In this document: positions 1 through 12,600 of the stretch, piece by piece | How positions within the stretch are numbered: position 1 is the first letter of the stretch | How the letters are laid out: every line of letters starts with the position of its first letter | NCBI GenBank assembly: GCA_964035545.1 | Contig: OZ037768.1 | Location: 2,221,501-2,285,500, forward strand | Source of the DNA: Bugula neritina | Taxonomy: Eukaryota > Bryozoa > Gymnolaemata > Cheilostomatida > Bugulidae | Direction of reading: 5' to 3' | Length of the DNA: 64,000 bases | The notes under the pieces: generated by a model | Database searches by the model: none | Told to the model about the DNA's origin: nothing | Seen by the model: only the letters and a program-made list of their open reading frames with translations | Translations under genes and position numbers: made by a program

Positions 1-3000
1 CTTGAGATACAAGCCAATCATATCTATCTAACTCATCTAACACTTGGCATACTTTGCCTAATCACTTGTTATTATAGGATAGTCTGCTTTAGTTTTATGA
101 TGCAGTTTTTCTAATCACAGCTTTGTAAATGGTTTCAAGAGGTAATATTTCCAGCCTTCATTTAATTATTTCTTTCAATTATAGATTATTGCACGACCTT
201 TTGTTAGCAGTTAAGTTAATAAAGAAAGTTATCTCAACTGTGCATAGATTTATCAGTATTTCTAGGAGTATTGATAGGCCGTATCAACCCTTTACGCCTT
301 CTGGAATAGCTGGTATTATTTTTGGGTGTAACTCAAAAGGCAAGCCATATTTTGAATGTGGAAGCAAACCCAGTAACAATGCAGCAATGACCACTGCCTT
401 GGTGCCTCACTACTATTTTAGATAACAATTGTGGAAAGGGTTAGAAAAATTCTTTTATTAAAAATGTTTACTATAAATCAATGCTGATTTCATTAAGTAG
501 CTATATAATTGGTTTCACTGAATATTGCTGCCCATTCCAATTCCTACTCTCTTGCAATTTTCTGTAAAAAGTGAAGAATTATGCTTTATCTCATAACTGC
601 AATGGTGATATTTTTTTGTTCACAAACAAACCTTTAACAAACAAATTTACAGGTATATTCTTCAAAGATAAAAAAATTATTTCTTGTAAAAAATTGTGGA
701 TCATTTGTAAATCATCAGACAGTTGAAAATACTTGTTTTAACAGAATGCCTCCTCTTTTATGATGATACAAGGCTCAGATGGTATATCTACAACACATCA
801 ATCTAGTTTATATTAGCTTAGCTTGGGCAATGGATAACTTTTCTCCAGGGTTTTTGACTGGAAAGAACCCACTACCGTAGTGCCAAATATTAGTATTTTC
901 CTTTTACATAGTATAATAGGTCTTCAGCATTTCAAACAGAGTCTTTCTAAAAACTATTTTTATTTAAATAAACTTTAAAGATGCAAAAATGACTGTTTTT
1001 GGCTCATCTGCATTGCTGTCCCATATTTTGGTATTGAAATTAATAAGATTTGATATGTAGTTCTTTTATAGGTTACTCCTAAAACATACTCATGTAGGTA
1101 TAACATAGGGTCATTTTGCTTGTTCTTGTTAATTATAAATAGCATCAAAATATTAACCGAACTTTGTTTAGTGGAGTCATAGTTAAATAGTATGTCCTTT
1201 TGTAACATTTCTGAATGTCAATGATAAACTCCATGTGGTCACAATGAAAACCTGGGCTGTTTTTTGCATGAATCCTATTTAAGGCACCTGCTGGCACAGG
1301 TGAGTATCGCCACTAATATTTACTTAAAAACTTTCTGTATTGAATTAGTTGTCTCAAAATCAGGGTCAGCTTTCATAAAATAATGGAAATATTATGTCTC
1401 GCTTCAGCTAAAATTACTACACGGAAAATTATGCGGTGATATGGCTCATGCTGATATCTCAGTCACTTAGTATTGTTATAGCGTTATTACATGCAGACAC
1501 TTGTATCAAATGTACACACACCGGCAAGCTGCTCAAAAATGTTAACATTCAATACATAAGATATTTTGCAACATTAAATAATGCCACAAAAGTGTTTAAA
1601 CTTCTATAGTATAAATGTTGACTGAAAATACAAAGTATTAAAAATTACTGGCCATTCAGTATACGCAGTCATCGTGCTGCCAAGCACAAACATAAAGTCA
1701 GCAGTGCAAAGGAGGTTAACTTTGTATAAATGGATTAGACAGAAGGCATTTTGAATCAGCGTAAGAACTGCACATTTTAATTGTTTCTAGACATCCCTCA
1801 GGCAATTAAGGCTGCACAGAATGCCTTTGGTTTTTTGTTTGTGTAACTAAACATAATTATTATTATCATTGTTTCAGTTCAGTTTGATTGGTTGACTGGG
1901 TATGAAGCAATGCTTATTGGTCAGTGTTTCAGCATGTATTCTTTAGCAGCACCTTTTAATTACAATGCTATGCAGTTTTGCACTTATTCTAATACTAACC
2001 TTCACATCTTTTGGATTACATTGTTTGGTTGTACACAGATTAAAACTATTTCAATTGACTTGGCTTTTTCCAAGATAGCAAAAAGACATTGAACCAACTC
2101 GTTTTTGGTGTAACCCCTGGATGAAGAGTCTTTACTAGTTTGAAGATACTGAATAAGTGTATATATCGTAAGTAAATACTTCTTAGAATTCTGTAAATGT
2201 ATTATATAAAGTGTGTCGTTTGCACACCAATGATGATCATAAATCACGTTTCTTTGGAATCAGTTGTTCGCCAGGTGGGGCAATGCCTTCTGTTAACTTG
2301 TATTCAAACAAAATCACTTGTAATTAAAACCCAATTTTTTTGCACCCAGTCGATACATTACCCCATTATTCCGATGAACATGCAACTGTGACCCAAACTT
2401 TTTGGCTATTGGGGAAAAAATATTCTTGTTTTGAAGTTAATTTATAAATAGGTTATTTTGATTTTCATTTGATTGGTTTATATTTAGTTTAATCAACTGA
2501 TGATTTTCTATTCAGTGTAACCTTCCATGATTTAAATGAAGCATACCCAAGTCTATTTTCACTAAATTATTGCCTAACCAAATATTATAATTAAGCAATT
2601 ATTACTAATTAGCAAAACAAAAAGTATCAATATAGGTAACATTTTACCAGCGAGCAAGCTATTTGTTAGGTACTTGAAATGATTCTTACAATAGTGATGT
2701 TTTTATTAACGCTTGAAAAGTAGTATTTATGCCCCGGGGCAAACTTGATCCACGATGCGTCAACCTGCATGCTCTATCATTCGCAGCATTTAGGTTTCTA
2801 GGCTATTCGTAATGCCGATATAGGTAATCAATTATATATAAGCGAGCACTTTATGAAGGGTTTCACTTAATCGTGTAGAAGTGCATAGAATTGGCTGCTG
2901 TGCTAAGGTTTCTTGTTATAGTACTTGTGCAGTCTCTTGACTATTCATATTTCATCAAAAACAAGTTGGTCACTGCCTAACAAAGGGAGGTTTCTCAGGA

Positions 3001-3226
3001 ATTTAGAACAGAATGGTCAGTGGATAAAGTTATAACTTAAATAATTGCCGTGTAAAACGGTCACCAGAGGCAGTGAGCAAATTTAATAGCTAATGTAGCG
3101 TATTAATTTGCTCACTGAACATGCGTGCAATGACCAATCTCAGTATATGAATAGAATTTTTGTCAACTAACAAAAACATTCTTGTAGTAATAGTTATCAG
3201 GCGATGTTATATTTTAGGTTGGAAAT
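1..3226. other. gene-poor flank
   Basis: No convincing multi-exon gene was found here on either strand. The longest open frame (129-425, +) has no recognisable motif and low-complexity AT-rich codon use. One weak candidate is a minus-strand terminal exon at 284-405, discussed in the findings. A short inverted repeat lies at 3071-3117. The bases before 3219 end in an AG (TATTTTAG) just upstream of the next gene's ATG, so part of this stretch may be a 5' UTR intron or promoter of that gene. Confidence 0.5.
3071..3117. repeat. short inverted repeat (hairpin) upstream of discoidin gene
   Basis: The arm CAGTGAGCAAATTTAATA at 3071-3088 is followed by a 12-nt loop and then TATTAATTTGCTCACTG at 3101-3117. 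The second arm is the reverse complement of the first apart from one extra T. The hairpin ends 110 bp before the start codon at 3227. It could be a remnant of a small foldback element or a regulatory hairpin; the function is unknown. Confidence 0.6.
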
Positions 3227-6200
3227 ATGGACACCATAAAGTTGGCAATCTTCATCTGTAATTTGGCAGTTGCGGCGTTTGGTATGTAAATATTATTAAT
3301 TTGTGTTCCACACAAACCTGTATTCTAGTTATGCTGTGTGAGATGGGAAAATTGTATTACAATGTCCACTATATGTGTGTTTCAATGGCACATTGTGAAC
3401 AGCTTGATTTTTCTTGTTGATTTGTAAACCTGCATTTTCTATTTAAGCTCAAAAAGTTTAGCTAATCATATATAGTTTATCAATTGTGTAATTTTATAGG
3501 GAAAATAGGTTAGTGTGCATGTCCTAACATATTAATATTAATATATAGCAAATACTAATATAAAGTGTAGTCCAGCGTTTGATTTACACCCATTGCCAAC
3601 AGCTATGTATACAGATACTATTTGTGTTTGATTTTATGTTTTCTTAAGAAAACATAAAAATAATATTCATTTTATCTAATGAGCCTAATTTTATGCAAAC
3701 AAAAATGAACTGTACTCAATTTAGATGCCAGTGTTTATTGTTGCTCTTATTCAATATCTACTGTTTAGCCTGAGATAATTAGCCTGTCTTCCTAACAGAC
3801 CACATTTAAATGTACTTGTGTTGGTTGGGTATTCTGAGACCATATGCAATGCATTTATTTTTTCTAAAAATACTTGAGTAATTACCCCACATGACTTTCA
3901 TTTAACTGTGCTCTGCATACTTCCACCTGCGAAACTGCACTAAATACTTTTCGAAATCCTTCTTTTATTAACCTGGTTACATAAATAATTAAGCCAGAAA
4001 GTATTTCTCACATTGTTTGCGCTTCATCCACTGATATATTATAAATCACAATAAATCGAAGCGCTACACAAACACAAATATTTGTTTTACAACAGTTTAA
4101 GAAAATAATTGGGAACATTTTTTTGCTGGTTCGCAACAATCATATACAATACTGTCATGAGTTACTGTAAAACAAACACCTTGATCAAAAGGAGTGCATG
4201 TGTGTAATACTTCCTTTAGGTTGCGCAAACAACGGGCCATTGGGAATGATATCTGGAGATATTGAAGACTGGCAGATTTCTGCCAGTTCATCTTACCCCG
4301 CTGCCTGGGACGCTGGGTGCCACACCAGGAACGCCAGACCGTACATTGCCAACGGCAAAGGCTGGTGTGCTCGTCTCAAGTCACAGTCTGAATGGCTACA
4401 GATTGATCTCGGAGTTGTCACCACTGTAAGTGTTTCCAAATAGTGTTCCTTGGAAAACGAATATAATTAAAATGGCTGCAAATCATATGATTTAGAAAAG
4501 TAAAACTGTAATATTATCTGTGACTGTAACAATACATAAACTCTAGCAATGTACATGACATGGTATACACTTACTTACAAGTTACTTTGGCCACTTCCAC
4601 TTGCGGTGGTCAGCTTGTGGTGATCATTAAACCAGCAACTTTGTTTATTCTCATATTACCTTTCTAGCCTCATGACTGAACTTTACTTTAATCAACCATC
4701 AATACCAATTGTTAAGTTTAAGATAATGTTGATTAAAACTTTAGTAACCTTCATTTTTAACAAAAGAAAACCAAAAAGTTCAGGATTAGCTTTATCTAAA
4801 AATCACAACTTATTTGTGAGGGTGCTAATTTCATCTTTTAATTTCCCGTTCAAGTGTGGTGGATAATGGTGAGATTATTACTTTGATATGATATTTTACC
4901 AGTCAAAATAAAATAGATTAGCTTTTATAATTGCTTCCTGTAGCAATATTTCTTCTGTTCTCAGTCTTTGCCATCATTTCTCAGCCTACCTTTTCTACCA
5001 TGAGTTTAATAGTCATTGAAATAATCTGGTTGATAAAAACAATTGCACGTTGTCCAAATTATTTTACATCCTAGCAGGTATTTTGATGAAGTTAATCTTG
5101 AATTTTAGCCAATTTGAAATAAGCATTCCGTATATTTTTTGTCAGTCTTTTAAATATAAATCTCTACATGTAAACAGGTAACAGGAATTATTACGCAAGG
5201 ACGTGGTGATGGATTGGAGTGGGTGTCGGCCTACCTTGTGTCTTACAGTCCAGATGGGGCAATGTGGAGCTATGTAACAGATAACAGTGATATTGCCAGG
5301 GTACATATCAGTTATATACTCTACATTAGTGCTTAGCATTTTATGGCATCATATAGTTCACATCATACTTGTGAATGAGCACTGTGATATAAACTATTAC
5401 GTCACAGTAACAACTTTATAGGCTATATAGCTACATTAAGTCATAGTTTAGGTTACATATTAATTTGTAGAATATTGCACAAAGTTTAGCACATTATACA
5501 AGGTTCTAGAATGGTGCCCAGCATAGTTTTCTATTTTGTAAGTCCTAACAATACAGAAGTTTAAAATTAGACTACAATGCTTGCTTTTCAAAGTAAATAT
5601 TTGTTTATGTTTTGAAGTGCAACAGCTGCATGGCTGTTTAATATCATATCATGATGATGAGACTTTAAACCATCATTTAATCTGTATTAATCCGGAAGGT
5701 ACATTAGTTATTAATCAAAGTAACAATTCAATTAATAATAGTTATTTTCCTATCAGGTGTTTGAAGGAAACTCAGACTCCTATTCAATACAGCATAACTA
5801 TCTGCCTCTCCCAATTCAAGCCAGATATGTTAAAATCCAGATCCATACCTGGAATCGTCACCCTAGCATGAGGGTGGAGCTAATCGGATGTCAAGGTTAG
5901 TTCAGTCAGAAATTATTTGTAAATAACAGTATAATCATACACAATAATGCACCGTAATTCCCAAGATAACTTTATTATTAAAAACTTGTTGAAAATTTGA
6001 TTCAATTACCCCTGAAATGTTTTCTGATAAATACATAAGCCTTTGAGTGTGTGAGTGAGGTGATTTACTGAGCACTGATTGTTACATGTTGACATGCAGA
6101 AAGTAAACAGTACCTTGGCCAGCCTCCCTATGGCACCCTCACAGCCTCTTCTGCACATCACTTTAAGAAAGGCAGCAGTTGCCAGCCCCACGATGGTCAC

Positions 6201-9021
6201 ATCCTCAGTAACAAGGCCTGGTGTGCTTCCAAGAACAATGGTGAGTCAGCGATTCTATACACCCGAGTGTGGAATTTTCAGCTTAGATATGCTGTATTAC
6301 AGTACAATCACGGAGAGTTTTACAAGATAGCTTCATAGAACCCCTTAGCTTGGCTCTTATTTGGGCTTCCATATTATAATGCAGATTTAGGGTATTTAAG
6401 TACAGCAAGGCTTGATGTTTTGTCTTAAGTTAGTCTAGTATAAACATTAATTGTTACATTTGACTTCTCTCTATGACATATGTCTGAATGTCAACAGGTG
6501 TCTACATGCCAGCCAGTGTTAACAGGTGCACTAATCAGTCATACTCATAATGTTGTGCTATGAAAACAGTGTGCCTCATTTTATTTAACCTTAAAATGCT
6601 GGCATTACATGATTTACACTCTTAAGAAAGCATAGGTTTGTTTTTTCTACACAACTTACGGAATCCAAGGTGTGCATATAATATCAGTGACATAGGCAAC
6701 TAGGGATATAACACAATATTCATGTTTGGTTACACAGTGGAGCAGTGGTTGCAGCTGGACGTTGGCCCTCCTTCCCTAGTCACTGCCATCGTAACCAAAG
6801 GGCGAGGGGACACTGGCCGGAGACAGTGGGTGACCAGGTACCGGGTAGCGTACAGCAATGACTCGCAAGTCTGGACCTTCTATAGAGAACCAGTTGGCAC
6901 CGGCATTCAGGTAGGTACCTGTGCTAATAATCTTTAGCAAATTAATGACTAAAGTTAAGAGATGTGGAAAGTGGCAATTTATATTAGGTGCGAAACGTTT
7001 TTAATAAATATCATGCCAAACGTCACAGCATATGTGTGGTTTGTTTTGTAGTATGGAGTACACGGCGTTTCAAATGACACCAATCCCCACGCCAGCCTTC
7101 TCAACCGTGTGGCAGCGGATGGCGTCCTGGTAAGGGCACTTGTGTTACACTTCTCATAGTTTTGACTAGAATGCAGATCAGCATTACGATTAGGTGATAG
7201 TAACTCTACACTGAAACCTGTACATGCCCCAGGCCCTAACAACTTATCTTGATTACGCTATGAATTACTCTGAAAGAGTTGAATTTCTTTATGATAATAG
7301 ATCGTGTGTCAATGCTGTGCTCTATGCTGTAACACTGTGATACTATTAGACAATAGAATTGTTAGGCCTGTGTCACAATGCCATATTATTTACCACAACC
7401 TGTTCTCCATTCAAGAATTGTAACTGATATACGAAAAGCTACCTGATCTTTATTTGTAAATATTTTTTCTTCACGATTGTTTATTACAGAAAATAAAACA
7501 AAGCATAGGCTTTATGACTGTTGATAAGTTTTCATATATTCAAAGAAAAGAATGAAGAATAACAACTATAAATACACTTTTTATGACCTGCTTTGTTTTT
7601 TTTGTGCAATGCTAACTCTAATAAACAATTTTATAGGAGTTTGGTGGCAATGTTGATAAGTATCTTGCAAGGACCAATTACCTTGCTAAGCCGTTTATTG
7701 CCCGATATGTCAGAATTTACCCGGTGTCTTGGTCGAAAGATATTGCAATGAGAGTCGGGGTTCTAGGAAGGCCACATCAAGGTGAATGTCTCCCGGGATT
7801 CACACGACCAAACGTTGCTTCTCCTTGTGGTGAGTCGAATGTATAAAGCCAACATTAATATAAATCTATATATATTTAGACATCTATGTTTGAATCTTAA
7901 AATGTTGATAGTTGTTATCTATATTGTGAAATTTTATTGTGAAATTCTAAGTTTTCGATGCTTGTTGTATGCCACGTCTTATTCACTAAAATAATATCAT
8001 TTATTCTGAAAAAGGATACACGTTGACTTCTATTTGACATCTAAAAGAGGGGACTCAACTCCCTCCTCACTGTTCAGCTGTGAACATGAAAGGCAAATGC
8101 ATCACAGTAGCCTGCAGGCAGTAATTGCTTAATTGAAAATTTAATTAACTGCTTGTGGATCTTCTCTCTAACTATATTATTATGTTTACATGTAAATGAA
8201 AATTAAATGTTGTTGTAGCAAGCAGTTGGGGAAACATAATATCTTCCACCCAGCAGGTCTTCTCTTATAAACTGACTAACTGGGTGATATATTATGCTCC
8301 ATTCTAATGTTTTTAATTAATGTTTGTTTGCAATTTTGTAGTGGAAAACCTTGCCTTTAAGAAAGAAACTTGGTTGAATAAAGAGAGACACAGGAAAAGA
8401 GCTTTAGACGGGCATGAAGTTGATGTCATTCTTAGCCAGAAGCTAGCAGAGAAAGCAGTAGATGGGGTGACAGTGAATGACATAAACTCATGCGCCATAC
8501 TTGACAACTACTATGATGATGAACCCCAGCTAACTATTGACCTTGGCTCTAGACGAGACGTATCAGGAGTTACCATAGTTACATGGCAGGGACAGCAAGA
8601 TGGTGAGCCATCATTTTGTTTCGAATAATCTAAAAGTTGGTGCTAATAATTTACACATAACCTGTTGCTACGTTGTTTTATATCTACTAATTTACACTCA
8701 CAATTTGAGTGAATAATAATTAGAATGCAAGTTACAGTTTATAGCTTTGTTTCTGTAGAAAGTAACCAGTATAACCAGGACTACGCGCTACACTTGGATG
8801 GGCTCTCAGTCTACATATCATCAAGTAAGACTGGAGAGGAGTTATGTGGTAGAATATCCAACAGCAAGAATGAGCTGATTTTGCAGAGAGAGCAGAAGTT
8901 AACCTGTGATAGGAGGATAAATGGACGATACATCAGAGTGCAGCCTGAAGGCAGGACTAGGTTGGGAAGCAGCAGTAACTGGTACAGCGCCGTCATATGT
9001 GAGGTTATGGCCTTCACGTAA
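3227..9021 (+). CDS. secreted protein with two discoidin (F5/8 type C) domains and an F-type-lectin-like domain
   Basis: Ten-exon model: 3227-3281, 4220-4425, 5178-5300, 5757-5895, 6100-6240, 6738-6910, 7052-7129, 7637-7829, 8342-8602, 8759-9021. It gives 543 aa with all junction phases consistent. Residues 1-18 are a short basic start plus hydrophobic stretch, a signal peptide. Domain 1 (about 19-174) begins CANNGPLGM, has the discoidin core SEWLQIDLG, and ends RYVKIQIHTW...MRVELIGC. Domain 2 (about 175-352) repeats the plan with EQWLQLDVG, a TKGRGD loop and RYVRIYPVSW. Domain 3 (about 370-543) starts VENLAF, has LTIDLGSR and ends GRYIRVQPEG...ICEVMAF, a pattern nearer to F-type lectin/fucolectin domains. 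Discoidin folds bind glycans, phospholipid or collagen. With no transmembrane segment, an extracellular adhesion or recognition role is inferred. The start is the first ATG, in frame with the signal peptide. Confidence 0.85.
7782..7829 (+). other. optional 16-codon segment at 3' end of discoidin exon 8
   Basis: Exon 8 has two good donors, G|GTGAAT after 7781 and G|GTGAGT after 7829. Both leave phase 1 and join in frame to the exon at 8342. The 48-nt segment between them encodes GECLPGFTRPNVASPC, which sits in the linker between domains 2 and 3 and would add two cysteines. The distal site matches the donor consensus better. Confidence 0.5.
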
Positions 9022-9648
9022 CAACACGTGTCCCTCTAAACACCGCTCTTCCATCATCATTCACTCATCTTATTATACTCAATATTTATTCCTCATATAC
9101 TGTGCTATTTCCGGACAAATATTTATACCTAACTTTATGTAAATTGAATGGTGTGCATGTAGTGGTAGCAATATTGTAACAAAGTGCATCACAGTCAGAA
9201 TTACTAGTTCCCTATCAGAATCATTGTTATTATTATTTATTGTAACCTACACGTTATTTCTAGTAAACATATATTTATATTTTTGTACAGTATTGTAATA
9301 TTTGTAAAAACCATTGTAAATAGTAGTCAGCTTAGATGTAACGACGATACACTGTATTAATACAAACAGCAGTATTAAATTAGGATATTTTTGTACTTAT
9401 TATTAACCAGTTTTGTACCAAGTCATAGTCAAATGCAGCGTTTGGTCTTACACTATTATGTATACAGTAAAAGTCATCATTATAAAATCTAATAAATTTG
9501 TTACAATATAAAAATTAACTGTTCAATAAAATAACCAGCTAATGAAAGAAAAAATTAATTACTCCATATATCATATAAGAGTAATTGGTGCTGATAATGA
9601 AGATTATATTACAGTTACATTTGCATTTCTTACTTTCTGGTTGGAAAG
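9022..9648. other. convergent 3' region between discoidin gene and TYW1
   Basis: This 627-bp AT-rich stretch separates two stop codons of genes facing each other. It presumably holds both 3' UTRs. Plus-strand AATAAA hexamers occur at 9491-9496 and 9525-9530. The nearest minus-strand AATAAA is at 9236-9241, inside the other gene's likely 3' UTR, so the transcripts may overlap. Nothing else was recognised. Confidence 0.5.
9525..9530 (+). promoter_or_regulatory. candidate polyadenylation signal of discoidin gene
   Basis: AATAAA lies about 500 bp downstream of the stop at 9021. Another AATAAA precedes it at 9491-9496, so either could be used. Confidence 0.4.
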
Positions 9649-12600
9649 CTAGCTGCCCTCTTTAACTTTGCTGGCACCTTTTTTTCTAAAGTGACGAGTT
9701 TCATCAGGATCAAATCCTTGTTCTTGAGAGCCAATCACAGCCCAAGTTGGTGTTTTCGCCATATAATCGAGAGAACTGAATGTTGCACCTGTCTCTCTAT
9801 ACTTGTGGGATAGTTGATGAAATTTGTCATAATCAATCCACGTCCACCACTCATTGGATATTCGAAACTAGTAAACAAAAGACGATTAAATATAATAAAA
9901 TATAATGTAAGCCAATGTAGTGGTAGATAACTCCAAGAATGCACTTTGCAATGTTCTGCTGGTCAAAATCATACACCCAAGACAGTCAAAAGCAATAACA
10001 TATAAGTAATTACAATCACCACATCATGTCCTACTCAAAACTAACACAGTGCAAGATATTTTTCATTAAACTAAAAAGTACACTATTGCGTATATTAATA
10101 TTCAACATGATGCCAAGAATGATTACAAGTTCAAATTGGACACAGGTTGCTCCTAAATAACACTGATGATGTATTTTAAAGCAAATATTGTTTAAAGGGG
10201 TTACATAGGTTTAGACCTTATACTTTAGTTATGATAGAAATAATAGCAATTTTCCTCGACACATAACATTACCACGTGTCATACAAACGTCAACTGAAAT
10301 AATATATTTAAATTATGTAGCTTTGGGGGAGGACAGGGAAGGGAGGACTAAACAACCAACCAACCTTGTTGTTAGCTACGAGTACACAGTTGGAGTGCTC
10401 GTGCTCACATGACAGTGAGTAATCAGGCAGCCTATCACACAGCTGCTTGCAAAACTCCACAACTTCTCTATGCCAGGGCACGTTCTTCATGGTGAGGTCA
10501 CTGGCTGACGAATCTCCACAGAATGTCACCCCCTACAGCAACATAAGTACCATTACGAACTAGTATCAACGTGAACTAGTACTAACATGAACTAATACTC
10601 AATTATATTAAACATGAAATGACGCGTAATTTATGAGCCAATAAACAGCGCTCTGCCTCACCTTGACCTCAATGAAGTCGGGTTCTCCGAGAGCCACAAG
10701 TCTAGCATATTCATCCAGTTCTTCAGTGTTGAATGACTTGACCAGAGTTAATCTGTAGACAGTTCTCTGTCCCTGTGAAACACATATGAAAGCCCACAAT
10801 GTAATAGATAGAAAATCCCAAAATGTAATAGATATAAAACCCTACTAAAGAACATAACACCATCACAGCAATTACATTGCCTAAGATTCCGCATTTGAAC
10901 TTATATGATAACACTAAGAAAGGTTTGCTACACATAAAAATATTAAAGTTATGCGCTCATGCCAAAAACAACCGTAACATAAGAATATAAAATAATAAAC
11001 AGTGGAATACCACTAGAATATATCTGGTGGTCGTGGATAGAATATTAACACCGAAACAGCCATGGACACTCAGTTTGTATAAGCTAATGCACTGCAAAGT
11101 CCACCATGACTTGTAGCTACCAACACCTCTCCCGGAAATGGAGATATAATATTTTTTGATTTCAAAGATCAAAGCGTTGAAGTATTTCATCCAATAAAAA
11201 TTCTCACCTTATTCTTGAGGTGACGCAGGGAGTCAATAAAACGCTCCCAGAAGTCCGAGAACAAAGGTCTGTCTATCTTTCTCAGACTTTCCTTAGTGCT
11301 GGCATCAACACTGACATATAACTGAGTTACAGGCTGCATGTCCCTGTAATCATATTAAATCACACTACAAATAACTGCTTGGGGAGATAAGATTTTGGGT
11401 TGTCTTCTCTTTCACAATATTGTAAGTAGAAAAACTATATACCTTTTCAGGGTGGAGTGTAACGTGTATAACCTCAGTATAACTATACAACTTTAATATA
11501 TACACGTTATTACATAGTGTATTACATACTATACATACAATTATGACATTGCATAATACATTACATGTTATAAAGTATTACTATGACGCTGTTGCATAAT
11601 ATATTACACATCATACAAAGCAATATAACTCTGTATTACCTAATGGCGTCAGGGAACTGAGCGTTGGTGACTAGAAAGGAGGATATTTTCTGGGAGTGAA
11701 GAAGATCCACAAACTTGTTGATCTCAGGGTACATGATGGGCTCCCCGACTAGAGACAAGGCGCAGTGCTGTACGGCCATGCCTTCCGATATTCTGTCAGG
11801 TATGACACCAGGTACACCTGTAATACAACACCAGGTACACCTGTAATACAACACCAGGTACACCTGTAATACAATACCAGGTACACCTGTAATACAACAA
11901 CAGGCACACCTGTAATACAACAACAGGCGCACCTGTAATACAACACCAGGTACATCTGTAATACAACACCAGGTACACCTGTAATCCAACACCAGGTACA
12001 CCTGTAATACAACAGGAACACTTGTAATACAACAGGCGCACCTGTAATACAACACCAGGTACACCTGTAATACAACAACAGGCACACCTGTAATACAACA
12101 ACAGGCGCACCTGTAATACAACACCAGGTACATCTGTAATACAACACCAGGTACACCTGTAATCCAACACCAGGTACACCTGTAATACAATACCAGGTAC
12201 ACCTGTAATACAATACCAGGTACACCTGTAATACAACACCAGGTACACCTGTAATACAACACCAGCAGAATACTTGGACACATGTGAAAGTTACGAGAAC
12301 ACATTTCACAGCATAAACATTTGATACTAAGTTGACAAGGAAATTTACCAACTTTCACTATAAAGAAACCTAAAAACTGTTCCCTTCAGTCTGCACAGAT
12401 GAGGCTACAGATAAAAAAAATTTCTATTCAATAGCCGAGCTGAATCCCACCTTTGAACTGGTTGATCATATTCCGGTGGTTGTCCAGAGCACCTTTGATT
12501 ATCTCCTCTGCGGGATCCATCTTCCACTTCCACTCTGTACCGACTGGGTTGGTGTGATGCCTACAGGAAGTACATATGTACATGACAACACGCGGTACGT

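Noticed and set aside
129-425. 98-codon plus-strand frame
   Set aside because: No motif or splice context; AT-rich background expectation.
11636-12358. Three overlapping long open frames (161-240 codons) on the minus strand
   Set aside because: They are read-through of the 23-bp minisatellite and TYW1 exon 11817-11640; the repeat lacks stop codons in all frames.
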